A DNA stretch of 34,085 nucleotides. Source: CAZAPV01 sp964487195. GTDB taxonomy: Bacteria; Patescibacteriota; Patescibacteriia; SG8-24. A model generated the notes under the pieces. The model made no database searches and was not told the DNA's origin. It was given only the letters and a program-made list of their open reading frames with translations. Positions 8,922-16,380 of this stretch are shown here, one piece after another (the first letter of the stretch is position 1; each line of letters starts with the position of its first letter). Location: positions 1 through 34,085 of the forward strand of contig CAZAPV010000004.1 of NCBI GenBank assembly GCA_964487195.1, given 5' to 3'. The position numbers and the translations under genes were made by a program.

Positions 8922-8956
8922 ACGGCGGGTGATCTTTCACCCGCCGTTTTTCTTTT
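8922..8956 (+). terminator. Rho-independent terminator after the J-domain gene
   Basis: An 11-bp perfect stem (ACGGCGGGTGA/TCACCCGCCGT) with a TCTT loop is followed by TTTTTCTTTT. It lies in the 49-nt gap between two convergent genes and has a T-run only on the plus strand. Confidence 0.92.
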
Positions 8957-8957
8957 G

Positions 8958-9821
8958 TCAGAAATGCAATCCGAACAACGATTTCGTGTTTTTCAAAATT
9001 TGCGACTCGAAGTCTTCGACCGGGATCCCTTTGAGCGCCGCGATCTGCGCGGCGACGTATTTCACGTAGGACGGTTCGTTCCGTTTGCCGCGGTACGGCA
9101 CCGGCGCGAGGTACGGCGCGTCGGTTTCGATCAGCATCCGGTCGAGCGGGACTTGCCGCGCAACGTCCTGCAACGTCTCTCCGGTCGCTTTCTGCGCGGC
9201 GTTCGGGGGGAACGTGACGATGCCGGTGAACGAAATATAAAAACCGAGGTCGAGGTAGCGCCGCGCCTCCGCGAGCGTGCCGGTGAAACAGTGGATGTCG
9301 CCGCGCAGCGGTGTGCCCGCGCCCGCGTACTCGCCGAGGATGCGCGCGACGTCGGCGTGGGCGTTTCGGCAGTGGATCATGATCGGCAGGCCGAGTTCGA
9401 GCGCGAGGTCGCAGTGGCCGCGGAACGCCGTTTCCTGCGTCCGTTTGATCGCCGCATGGTCCGCGCCGTCCGGCAGCCGGTAATAATCGAGGCCGCACTC
9501 CCCTATCGCCACCACTTTTTTCGATTTTTTCGCGAGTGCGCGGAAAAAATCCGGATCGAACGTTTCGTTCCGGCTTTTGAACGCGACCTCATCCTCGTCG
9601 ACGAAATGATCGTAGAGATGCGTGGGATGCAATCCGATCGCGGCCCAGACGCCGTCATATTTTTCCGCGACGTCCACGGCAGCGGCGTTCGTCGCGGATT
9701 GCGTGCCGACGGCGAGCATGCCGGTGCCGTCCGCAAGTGCGCGGCGGATCACCGCGTCGGCGTCATCGCGGTACGCGTTGAAGTTCACGTGGCTGTGCGC
9801 GTCGATCCGGCGGAGGTTCAT
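8958..9821 (-). CDS. tatD: TatD-family metal-dependent hydrolase (paralogue 1)
   Basis: This 287-residue TIM-barrel metallohydrolase is of the TatD DNase family, which hydrolyses phosphodiester bonds in DNA and may act in repair or quality control. The metal-binding set is complete: DAHSH (H9, H11), AIGECGLDYY, MIHCR, DIHCFTGT and LIETDAPYL. The C-terminus RGKRNEPSYVKYVA is typical. Start is the ATG at 9821, overlapping the stop of the second tatD gene by ATGA. It is the last gene of the rsmI-metG-cvpA-tatD-tatD operon. Confidence 0.94.
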   Translation of the reverse strand: MNLRRIDAHSHVNFNAYRDDADAVIRRALADGTGMLAVGTQSATNAAAVDVAEKYDGVWAAIGLHPTHLYDHFVDEDEVAFKSRNETFDPDFFRALAKKSKKVVAIGECGLDYYRLPDGADHAAIKRTQETAFRGHCDLALELGLPIMIHCRNAHADVARILGEYAGAGTPLRGDIHCFTGTLAEARRYLDLGFYISFTGIVTFPPNAAQKATGETLQDVARQVPLDRMLIETDAPYLAPVPYRGKRNEPSYVKYVAAQIAALKGIPVEDFESQILKNTKSLFGLHF

Positions 9822-10651
9822 CGGGAAATTTTGGAAAAAATCCGCATCGCGTTCGCGGTCGTCGCGGCGACGACTTCTTCTTTTTTTGCGCCGCGAATCC
9901 CGGCGATCGCCGCGGCGACCACGGGGAGATAGGACGGTTCGTTGCGCCGCGCGCGCCACGGCTCCGGCGTCATGTGCGGACAGTCGCTTTCGATCACGAC
10001 GTTCGAGAGCGGCGATTTTTTGATCAATGCGGTCTGGTACGCGCCGTGCGTGACGATCCCGGTGAACGAAATCATGAATCCGAGGTTGAAAAACCGCCGG
10101 GCGTCTTTCCATGAACCGGAAAAACCGTGCACGACGCCGTACGCGTCGAATCCCGGCGTCGCCCTGTCCCACGTTTCGATCATCTGGAGCATCTCCCGCT
10201 CCGCCTCGCGGCAATGGAGCAGCAGCGGCAGCCGGAACTCGCGGGCGAGATCGAGAAAGCGCCCGAGCACTTTCATCTGATTCGCCTTGATCAGCTCCGC
10301 CCGCTCCTGATCGCCGCGCGGGCGGTCGGAAAGATCATGAAAGTCGAGTCCGGTTTCGCCGATCGCGACGACCTTCGGATGGCCGAGCAGTTCATGGAAC
10401 CGTTCGACGTCGAGCAGCTTGTCGTCGGCCATGAGATCGGCGCCGACGTGGCGCGGATGGAGGCCGACCGCCGCGTACACCCCTTCGGGATACCGCTCGG
10501 CGATTTCGACAGCGCGTTTCGATGACGCGAAGTCATTGCCGACGGTGACGATCCAGACCCCTTCGTCCAGCGCGTGCTTTACCACGATGTCCAGGTCGTC
10601 GCGATAGATGTCGGCGTCAAGATGGGCGTGCGTGTCGATGAGATACGGCAT
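9818..10651 (-). CDS. TatD-family metal-dependent hydrolase (paralogue 2)
   Basis: A second, 277-residue TatD-like protein lies directly upstream of the first. It shares the fold signatures DTHAHLD (H8, H10), AIGETGLDFHD, LLHCREAE, VVHGFSGS and VIESDCPHMTPEP. Compared with paralogue 1, the DAPYLAP motif reads DCPHMTP and the spacing after GLD is longer, so substrate preference may differ. It begins 4 nt after the cvpA-family gene and overlaps its paralogue by ATGA. Divergence between the two copies suggests an old duplication rather than a recent one. Confidence 0.93.
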   Translation of the reverse strand: MPYLIDTHAHLDADIYRDDLDIVVKHALDEGVWIVTVGNDFASSKRAVEIAERYPEGVYAAVGLHPRHVGADLMADDKLLDVERFHELLGHPKVVAIGETGLDFHDLSDRPRGDQERAELIKANQMKVLGRFLDLAREFRLPLLLHCREAEREMLQMIETWDRATPGFDAYGVVHGFSGSWKDARRFFNLGFMISFTGIVTHGAYQTALIKKSPLSNVVIESDCPHMTPEPWRARRNEPSYLPVVAAAIAGIRGAKKEEVVAATTANAMRIFSKISR

Positions 10652-10655
10652 GCGG

Positions 10656-11168
10656 TTAAAACACCGACTGCGCGGCGCGGAGCGCGGCGGGAAGGAGCGG
10701 GGCGAGGATCGCGCTGATCGGATACAGCACTTTGGCGACCTGCGAATTCTTGAGCGTCGCCGCGAAACCGGCGGTGATCGGGAACCGCGACGCGAAATAG
10801 ACGACCGCGCCGAGGACGAGCAGCCCTTCGACGAATCCGACCGCGGCGCCGAGCAGGCGGTTGAACGTCTTGAGGAACGGGATGACGGCGATGAAATTGA
10901 ACACTTTTTCGATGATCCAAAACAGTAACCCGATCAGACGATTCACGAGCACGAAGATCGCGAAGAACATGATGATGCTCGCGAGGTTCAGGTTACCGCC
11001 GATGTACGGGGCGAGCCATGCGGCGGCGCTGCCGTAGAATTGTCCTGCCGCGAGCGCGCCGAGCACCAGGCCGACGATCGCGCCGATCATGTGGATAATC
11101 CCGAACCAGAAACCGGCGAGCACGAAGCCGCCAAGCAGCACGAGGAGCGAAATGTCGATGACGTTCAT
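10656..11168 (-). CDS. CvpA-family membrane protein
   Basis: This 170-residue protein has four predicted membrane helices and the CvpA-like start VIDISLLVLLGGFVLAGFWFG. A further conserved segment is FNRLLGAAVGFVEGLLVLGAVVYF. CvpA proteins are linked to colicin V production in E. coli and more broadly to envelope homeostasis. Its ATG overlaps the metG stop codon (ATGA), so it is translationally coupled to methionyl-tRNA synthetase. Confidence 0.85.
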   Translation of the reverse strand: MNVIDISLLVLLGGFVLAGFWFGIIHMIGAIVGLVLGALAAGQFYGSAAAWLAPYIGGNLNLASIIMFFAIFVLVNRLIGLLFWIIEKVFNFIAVIPFLKTFNRLLGAAVGFVEGLLVLGAVVYFASRFPITAGFAATLKNSQVAKVLYPISAILAPLLPAALRAAQSVF

Positions 11169-12661
11169 ATGAGGCGCGGGAAGAGCAGGTCTCCTTTCGT
11201 TATTCTAGCACCTTTTTCGAGCCGTCCCCACTCCTTGTCGCGCGGCAGACGCACGTCCGCCGCGGCGATCGAAAGCTGTGCCAGGATCTTTTCCGCGGCG
11301 GCCGGCACGATCGGCAAAAGCGAGACGCCGACGTGGCGGAGCGCTTCCGCGATCTGGTACATGAACGGCGAGACGTCGATCCCCTGCTTGGCTTTCTTGA
11401 ATGGCGCTTCGGCGTCGATCGCCTGATTGATCGCGGTGACGTAGCGGTCCACCGCGCGCAGCGCCTCGTCGAAACGGTACGCGCCGAGCGCCTCTTCGTA
11501 CGCGGCCCAGAACGCCGGCGTGTCGAACCGGTCCGGCTGCGCCGCGGGCGCTTTGCCTTCGCAATATTTTTCCACCATCGTCGCGGATCGCGCGGCGAGG
11601 TTGCCGACGCCGTTCACGAGCTTCGCCGTGTACGTTTCCTCGAAATGTTTCTGCGAAAAATCCCCGTCCTCGTACGACGGCAGCCCGCCCAGCAAGAAGA
11701 ACCGCACCGCGTCGGCGCCGTATCCCTCGACCAGATCGTACGGATTGACGACGTTGCCGAGCGATTTGGACATCTTCTGCCCCTCGGCGGTGATGAAGCC
11801 GTGGATGAAAATCTGCGTGGACATCGGCAAGCCAGCCGAAAGCAGCATCGCCTGCCACATCGCCGACTGCTGCCGGAGGTTGTCTTTGCCGGCGACCTGC
11901 ACGCCGGGCCAGAATGCGGCGAACTTCGCCTCGTCCTCGGGCCAGCCGAGCGTCGAAATGTAATTCACAAGCGCGTCGAACCAGACGTACATGACGTGCG
12001 TTTCGTCGTCCGGGACCGCGATCCCCCACGGCATTTTTGTCTTGAGCCGCGAGATGCTGAAATCCTGCAGGCCGCCGCGGACGAACGATGCGATTTCGTG
12101 CATCCGGCCGACCGGCACGACGAAATCCGGATCGGCGTCATAACGGGCGAGCAGCTTCCCGGCGTACTTCGACCACCGGAAGAAATAATTTTCTTCGTCA
12201 CGCAGATCGATCGCGAGCTTGGGATGGATCGGACAGACGCCGCCCACCAGTTCGGAGTCCGTTTTTTCCAGTTCGCAACCGACGCAGTATTTCACCTGGT
12301 ACCGCGCCTTGTAGATGTCGCCCACGGCGGCGCAGCGGCGCCAGAACTCCCGGGCGGCGGCGACATGGTGCTCGTCGGTGGTGCGGATGAAATTCGTGTA
12401 TGTCAGATTCAGCGCCTGCTTGAGACCGTGAAATTTCGCCGCGTACATGTCGCAATACGCTTTCGGATCCATCCCCGCGTCGGTCGCGTTTTTGTAGATC
12501 TTCTGGCCGTGTTCGTCCGTGCCGGTATTGAAGACGACCTCGTCGCCGTGCAGGCGCCGGAGGCGGGCGATCGCATCCGCCTGAATGATCTCCAAAGCGA
12601 AGCCGATGTGCGGATCGGCGTTCACGTACGGCAGCGTCGTGGTGATATAAAACTTTCCCAT
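11165..12661 (-). CDS. metG: Methionyl-tRNA synthetase
   Basis: This 498-residue class I synthetase charges tRNA-Met. The nucleotide-binding signature appears as PHIGF (residues 17-21) in place of the common HIGH. KMSKS is intact (EGQKMSKSLGN). A single zinc knuckle (YCVGC then CPIHP) sits in the connective-peptide region, as in the Thermus-type enzymes. The C-terminal tRNA-binding extension of the longer enzymes is absent. It starts 3 nt after rsmI and overlaps the cvpA-family gene at its end. Confidence 0.96.
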   Translation of the reverse strand: MGKFYITTTLPYVNADPHIGFALEIIQADAIARLRRLHGDEVVFNTGTDEHGQKIYKNATDAGMDPKAYCDMYAAKFHGLKQALNLTYTNFIRTTDEHHVAAAREFWRRCAAVGDIYKARYQVKYCVGCELEKTDSELVGGVCPIHPKLAIDLRDEENYFFRWSKYAGKLLARYDADPDFVVPVGRMHEIASFVRGGLQDFSISRLKTKMPWGIAVPDDETHVMYVWFDALVNYISTLGWPEDEAKFAAFWPGVQVAGKDNLRQQSAMWQAMLLSAGLPMSTQIFIHGFITAEGQKMSKSLGNVVNPYDLVEGYGADAVRFFLLGGLPSYEDGDFSQKHFEETYTAKLVNGVGNLAARSATMVEKYCEGKAPAAQPDRFDTPAFWAAYEEALGAYRFDEALRAVDRYVTAINQAIDAEAPFKKAKQGIDVSPFMYQIAEALRHVGVSLLPIVPAAAEKILAQLSIAAADVRLPRDKEWGRLEKGARITKGDLLFPRLI

Positions 12662-12664
12662 ACG

Positions 12665-13342
12665 CTAATGCAGCTTCGGCGAGATGACGATGACGAACTC
12701 CCCTTTTTCGCTGGTCCGGCGGAGCGCGGCGAGCACGCCCGTCGCGGTACCACGGTAGATCGTCTCGTGCATTTTGGTCAGTTCGCGGCAGACGCAGAGC
12801 GGGCGTTCGGCATCGAGCGCGTGGATCGCCTCAAGCGCCTTTTCGATGCGATGCGGTGATTCGTAGAGGACGACGGTGCGCGATTGCGAGAGCGCCTCCT
12901 TGAACGCCGCGGCGCGGCCTTTTTTGTGGGGAGGAAACCCGAGGAACAGGAAATCGTCGGCCGGAAATCCGCTCGCCGAGAGCGCGGTCGCGATGGCGGA
13001 CGGACCGGGAATCGGCACGACGACGGCATCCGGCTCGGCGGCGAGCACGTCGCGCACGAGGCGGCTTCCGGGATCAGAGATCGCCGGTGTCCCGGCGTCG
13101 GAAACGAGCCCGACCCGTTTCCCCTGGCGCAGCAGCTCAAGCACGCGGACGGTCTTTTCGCGGTGCACCTGTTCGCGATAACTTTCGAGCGGCACCGCGA
13201 TCTCGTAGCGTTCGAGCAGCCGTTTCGTGACGCGGGTGTCTTCGCAGAACAGCACGTCGAGCTGCCGGAGCGTCGCGAGCGCGCGGAGCGTCACGTCTTC
13301 CAGATTTCCGATCGGCGTTCCGATGACGTACAAGGTCCCCAT
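12665..13342 (-). CDS. rsmI: 16S rRNA (cytidine-1402-2'-O)-methyltransferase
   Basis: RsmI uses SAM to 2'-O-methylate C1402 in the ribosomal P site. The tetrapyrrole-methylase-like signatures are present: TLYVIGTPIGNLEDVTLRA, CEDTRVTKRLL, GLVSDAGTPAISDPG, PIPGPSAI and LYESPHRI. The ATG at 13342 is preferred over an in-frame GTG at 13351, because 13342 is 7 nt downstream of an extended -10 box and RsmI proteins begin with a short lead into the YVIGTPIGN motif. It is the first gene of the five-gene operon and appears to be leaderless. Confidence 0.95.
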   Translation of the reverse strand: MGTLYVIGTPIGNLEDVTLRALATLRQLDVLFCEDTRVTKRLLERYEIAVPLESYREQVHREKTVRVLELLRQGKRVGLVSDAGTPAISDPGSRLVRDVLAAEPDAVVVPIPGPSAIATALSASGFPADDFLFLGFPPHKKGRAAAFKEALSQSRTVVLYESPHRIEKALEAIHALDAERPLCVCRELTKMHETIYRGTATGVLAALRRTSEKGEFVIVISPKLH

Positions 13343-13349
13343 GGGTCCC

Positions 13350-13358
13350 ACTGTAACA
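13350..13358 (-). promoter_or_regulatory. Extended -10 promoter of rsmI operon (leaderless)
   Basis: The minus strand reads TGTTACAGT, an extended -10 (TGn plus TACAGT), ending 7 nt before the rsmI ATG. The -35 region is weak (TTACGT at 17 nt spacing). Transcription would begin at or next to the A of the start codon. Confidence 0.5.
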
Positions 13359-13380
13359 GGTTAAGCGTGCAAACGTAACA

Positions 13381-13410
13381 GAAAAAGCGGCCTCTGGCAA
13401 GCCGCTTTTT
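13381..13410 (-). terminator. Rho-independent terminator after the cupredoxin gene
   Basis: The stem AAAAAGCGGC/GCCGCTTTTT (13382-13391 with 13401-13410) has a 9-nt loop and a T-run on the minus strand. It separates the lipoprotein pair from the rsmI operon. A run of T also follows on the plus strand, so it could work in both directions. Confidence 0.85.
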
Positions 13411-13416
13411 CATCGC

Positions 13417-13803
13417 TTATTCGACGATCAGCATCCCGCGCATGTCGGCGTGGCCGCTCCCGCAGAAGACGCTGCAGAAAAAAGGAAACGTTCCCTTTTT
13501 GTCGGCGACGAAATCTACGGTAACGGTCTCACCCATCGGGATGCTCGCGTCAATGTTGAAATCCGGAAGTGCCAACCCGTGCGTGACGTCCTGGCTCGTG
13601 AGCATGAGGCGAACGTGCTCGCCATACTTCACGCGGATTTCGGAAGGGCTGTACGCGAACTGGCGCGCGGTCACGTTGATCGTATGCAGCGGTCCGACGT
13701 CCGCCGATCCGATCGGCGTATCTCCGTTCCCGCACCCCGCGCCGACGAACAGCAGTGCGGCCGTCGCTAGACAGAACGCGAGGACGGGACGGAGCCGACC
13801 CAT
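13417..13803 (-). CDS. CuA-type cupredoxin lipoprotein
   Basis: This 128-residue exported copper protein begins with a signal peptide ending in VGAGC (Cys24), probably a lipoprotein signal although the -3 residue is Gly rather than Leu. The cupredoxin domain carries a full CuA-like ligand set: H75 in DVTHGLALP, then C110, C114, H118 and M121 in FFCSVFCGSGHADMRG. This pattern is typical of cytochrome oxidase subunit II and nitrous oxide reductase, but here it stands alone with no oxidase membrane helices. It could shuttle electrons or hold copper outside the membrane. It lies 1 nt downstream of a CHRD-like lipoprotein gene and opposite a superoxide dismutase gene. Confidence 0.88.
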   Translation of the reverse strand: MGRLRPVLAFCLATAALLFVGAGCGNGDTPIGSADVGPLHTINVTARQFAYSPSEIRVKYGEHVRLMLTSQDVTHGLALPDFNIDASIPMGETVTVDFVADKKGTFPFFCSVFCGSGHADMRGMLIVE

Positions 13804-13804
13804 A

Positions 13805-14422
13805 TTAGTAGCTGCCGTGTGCGTTGACGTTCACGTTGACGTTCGCGTTGATGCTTCCGCTCGTGCCGCTGTGCGATTCCATCACCGCGCTCTCGTCCAT
13901 CATCAGCGATTCGGAACCGGCAACCTTCTCGGTGACGCTCGATGCCCTCAGATTCCCGCACGCTTCGTAGACGCCGATTTCCGCGGCGGATTTATGGACG
14001 TTGAGCGCGAGCGGAAGACCGGCGACCAGATCGTCGAACTTCACGTTCAGCTCGGTCACCGATTTACCGTCAACGAGAGCGTTCAGCGAGTATTTCACTT
14101 CGCCAGGCGTCGGACATGCGCCGACGTGGATGTGCGCCGGTTCCGTGGACCCCGCGGGCGCGCCGTCGAGATGCACCATTACTTTGGTCTTATTGTCCTC
14201 TTCGACGAGGAGCGCCTTGCCGGACTGGGTGGACGCGCCGGTCGCGTTCATCGTGATCGTCATCTCCTTCACCATCGTCGGGCCGTTGGCCCGCGCGTTC
14301 ACGGCGGCGTTTTCGTTCGTCTGCACCGACAACCACGCAGGGCAGCCGGCACCGACGATCGCGAGCGCGCCGAGCGTGAGACCGAGCGCGGCGAATTTGT
14401 TTAGAAACGATGCGTTCTTCAT
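13805..14422 (-). CDS. CHRD/SodC-like exported lipoprotein
   Basis: This 205-residue exported protein has an N-terminal hydrophobic signal ending in IVGAGC (Cys27), the same lipobox variant as its neighbour. The central region, with PAHIHVGACPTPGEVKYSL and later NVHKSAAEIGVYEACG, resembles CHRD or Cu/Zn-SOD-like beta-sandwich domains with a His-x-His pair and two cysteines. I am unsure of the exact family and assign no enzymatic role. The tail is methionine- and serine-rich and ends in a low-complexity NANVNVNVNAHGSY. ATG 14422 is preferred to an in-frame GTG two codons upstream. Confidence 0.7.
   Translation of the reverse strand: MKNASFLNKFAALGLTLGALAIVGAGCPAWLSVQTNENAAVNARANGPTMVKEMTITMNATGASTQSGKALLVEEDNKTKVMVHLDGAPAGSTEPAHIHVGACPTPGEVKYSLNALVDGKSVTELNVKFDDLVAGLPLALNVHKSAAEIGVYEACGNLRASSVTEKVAGSESLMMDESAVMESHSGTSGSINANVNVNVNAHGSY
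13821..13850. repeat. Short tandem 12-mer in the CHRD-like gene
   Basis: About 2.4 copies of a CGTTGACGTTCA-like 12-mer encode the Asn/Val-rich tail of the lipoprotein. It is the only evident tandem repeat in the window and may vary in copy number. Confidence 0.6.
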
Positions 14423-14525
14423 ACGCACGGATGAATATTATGCCCCGCATCGCGGGACTGACGCTTTGCACCGTACCAAAAAAAGCGTACGGTGTCTGTA
14501 GTGGATAAATTTTCATCGCGATTCT
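14423..14525. other. Divergent intergenic region with two inverted repeats
   Basis: The 103-nt gap separates the minus-strand lipoprotein pair from the plus-strand superoxide dismutase gene. It contains CCCGC-ATC-GCGGG (14444-14456) and an 8-bp repeat CACCGTAC/GTACGGTG (14469-14476 with 14487-14494). A possible minus-strand -10 is CATAAT (14437-14442), without a good -35. On the plus strand only GATAAA (14504-14509) is suggestive. The repeats may be binding sites for a shared regulator; this is inference. Confidence 0.45.
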
Positions 14526-15137
14526 ATGGCCGAACTTTCGATCAAACCGCTCAAGTACAAGGAACTGCCGGGGCTTTCCGAAAAACAGCTCGCCGAGCAT
14601 CACGACGTGCTGTATGCCGGCTACGTCAAAAAAGTGAATGAGATCCGCGCCGCGCTCGCCGGCGTCGATCCGTCGAAGGCGAACGCGACGTATAGCGACC
14701 TGCGCGAACTGAAAGTCGAAGAAGGATTCGCGCTGAACGGCGTGAAGCTGCACGAGGGATACTTCGACAACATGACGCCGGCGAGCACGCCGCCGCACGG
14801 CGCCGCGGCCGAATGGATCAAGGAAGATTTCGGTTCGTACGAAAAATGGGCGGAGAACTTCGGCGCGTGTGGGATCGCGGCGCGCGGCTGGGCGGTGCTC
14901 GCGTTCGACCTCGACGACGGCAAGCTGCACAACTACGTCTGCGACGTGCACAATCAGGGCGGCGTCTGGGGCGCCATTCCGCTCCTGGTGCTCGACGTCT
15001 ACGAGCACGCCTACTTCCTCGACTACGCCACCGCGCGCAAAAAATACGTGGACGTCTTCATGACCAACCTCGACTGGGACGTCCCGAACGGCGTTATCGA
15101 AAAGTACAACCTCAAGAAATACCGAGCGCTTTCTTGA
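14526..15137 (+). CDS. Divergent Fe/Mn superoxide dismutase
   Basis: This 203-residue protein is of the iron/manganese superoxide dismutase fold and is expected to convert superoxide to oxygen and hydrogen peroxide in the cytoplasm. Putative metal ligands are H25 (AEHHDVLY), the His of VKLHEGYFDN, and Asp and His in LVLDVYEHAYF. The gateway tyrosine Y33 is kept. Differences from standard enzymes: the second-shell HH pair is Leu-Tyr, DVWEHAYY reads DVYEHAYF, and the second-ligand helix lacks the usual NHxFxW context. A Gln in NQGG may supply the second-sphere glutamine. No signal peptide is seen. The last 26 nt overlap the convergent glutaredoxin gene. Confidence 0.88.
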   Translation: MAELSIKPLKYKELPGLSEKQLAEHHDVLYAGYVKKVNEIRAALAGVDPSKANATYSDLRELKVEEGFALNGVKLHEGYFDNMTPASTPPHGAAAEWIKEDFGSYEKWAENFGACGIAARGWAVLAFDLDDGKLHNYVCDVHNQGGVWGAIPLLVLDVYEHAYFLDYATARKKYVDVFMTNLDWDVPNGVIEKYNLKKYRALS

Positions 15138-15351
15138 GTGCCGGTTTGTCGAAGCCGATGATGATCTGGCCGTCCACGTCGATCACGGGGACGCCCATCT
15201 GGCCCGATTTGCGGATCATCTCTTCGGCCGCTTTGGCGTCCTCGGAGACGTCCACGTCCTTGAACGCGACGTTGTTTTCCGTCATATACTGCTTCGCCAT
15301 CTTGCAGTACGGGCAGGTCGGCGTGGAGTAAATGGTGACGTTTTTTGCCAT
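15112..15351 (-). CDS. Glutaredoxin-like protein
   Basis: This 79-residue thioredoxin-fold protein has the redox motif CPYC (C13, C16) and the cis-proline segment GVPVIDVDGQIIIGFD. It resembles NrdH/glutaredoxin-3 type proteins that reduce disulfides or handle glutathione or other thiols. It is the last gene of the SUF operon, 23 nt after sufT. Its 3' end overlaps the convergent superoxide dismutase gene by 26 nt, with no terminator between them. Confidence 0.92.
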   Translation of the reverse strand: MAKNVTIYSTPTCPYCKMAKQYMTENNVAFKDVDVSEDAKAAEEMIRKSGQMGVPVIDVDGQIIIGFDKPALKKALGIS

Positions 15352-15374
15352 ATGCACCCAGTGTAGCACCTTTT

Positions 15375-15686
15375 TCAGACACCGAGCATCGCGCGCACTT
15401 CCTTGCTCGGTTCCCATGGCGGATCGAACACGACGTTCACTGCGACCTTCTCGAGTCCGAGCGCGCGGAATTTGCCTTTGATGTCGCCGACGATCTGCGG
15501 ACCGTACGGGCACATCGGCGTCGTGAACGTCATCGTGATCTTCAAATCCTGCGCTTTTTCGTCGAAATCAACGTCATAAATCAGCCCGAGCGTCACAAGG
15601 TCGATCCCCAGCTCCGGGTCGTACGTATTTTTCAGGATTTCGTCGATCTCATTTTTGATCACCATAGCCGTTCGTTTCAATTTCAT
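15375..15686 (-). CDS. sufT: SufT-like MIP18/DUF59 Fe-S assembly protein
   Basis: This 103-residue MIP18-family protein helps Fe-S cluster maturation or carriage. Signatures are YDPELGIDLVTLGLIYDV and TTPMCPYGPQI with the conserved reactive cysteine. Two ATGs are possible. The one at 15686 is favoured because a good Shine-Dalgarno (AAGGA) lies 8 nt upstream, whereas the ATG at 15665 has none. With this start the gene overlaps the 3' end of sufC by 38 nt. Confidence 0.9.
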   Translation of the reverse strand: MKLKRTAMVIKNEIDEILKNTYDPELGIDLVTLGLIYDVDFDEKAQDLKITMTFTTPMCPYGPQIVGDIKGKFRALGLEKVAVNVVFDPPWEPSKEVRAMLGV

Positions 15687-16380
15687 CGGCGAGTTCCTTC
15701 CCGCCGGATTTCACGATCCGGCCGTCCTGCATCACATGGACCTTGTCCGGCGCAAGGTAGCGCAGGATATGCGTGTAGTGCGTGATAAGCAGGATCCCCG
15801 TGCCGGCCGCGCGCGCGCGATCGATCCCCGCAGTCACGATCTTGAGCGCGTCGACGTCGAGTCCGGAGTCGGTCTCGTCGAGGATCGCGTATTTCGGCGA
15901 CAGGAGCGCGAGCTGGAGTATCTCCATTCGCTTTTTCTCGCCCCCGGAAAATCCCTCGTTCAGCCCGCGCTGCATGAACGCCGGATCGATCTCCAGCTCT
16001 TTCATTTTTTGCTGGAGCAGCACGCGGAAATCCGCGACACTGATCGGTTCGCGCCGCGCGGTGGTGGTCATGACGCGCAAAAAATGCGCCACCGTGACGC
16101 CGGACACCTCGGGCGGATACTGCATGGAAAGGAACAGCCCTTTGGCGGCCTTTTCGTTCGGAGTCATCGCGGTGATCTCCTCGCCGTCCATGACGACGCT
16201 GCCGCCGGTGACGGCGTACTTCGGATGTCCCATGAGCGCGTTGGCGAGCGAGCTTTTACCCGAGCCGTTCGGACCCATGAGTGCGTGTACTTCGCCGGCG
16301 GGGATCTCAAGCGTTACCCCTTTCACGATCTCTTTTCCTTCGCGCGCCACGCGCAGATTGTCGATTTTCAGGGAGTTCAT
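15649..16380 (-). CDS. sufC: SUF ATPase SufC
   Basis: This 243-residue ABC-type ATPase energises the SufBCD scaffold. It shows Walker A GPNGSGKSSL, the ABC signature FSGGEKKRMEIL and Walker B AILDETDSGLDVDAL, which contains the glutamate-rich SufC variant. The ATG overlaps the sufU stop (ATGA). In many operons sufC comes first; here it is sixth in the transcript. Confidence 0.97.
   Translation of the reverse strand: MNSLKIDNLRVAREGKEIVKGVTLEIPAGEVHALMGPNGSGKSSLANALMGHPKYAVTGGSVVMDGEEITAMTPNEKAAKGLFLSMQYPPEVSGVTVAHFLRVMTTTARREPISVADFRVLLQQKMKELEIDPAFMQRGLNEGFSGGEKKRMEILQLALLSPKYAILDETDSGLDVDALKIVTAGIDRARAAGTGILLITHYTHILRYLAPDKVHVMQDGRIVKSGGKELADEIETNGYGDQK

Noticed and set aside
11333..12859. 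A 508-aa plus-strand open frame opposite metG and rsmI
   Set aside because: Arg/His/Asp-rich low-quality translation fully antisense to two confidently identified genes.
14444..14494. Intrinsic terminator between the lipoprotein and SOD genes
   Set aside because: The hairpins have no T-run on the appropriate strand, and the flanking genes diverge, so termination there makes no sense.
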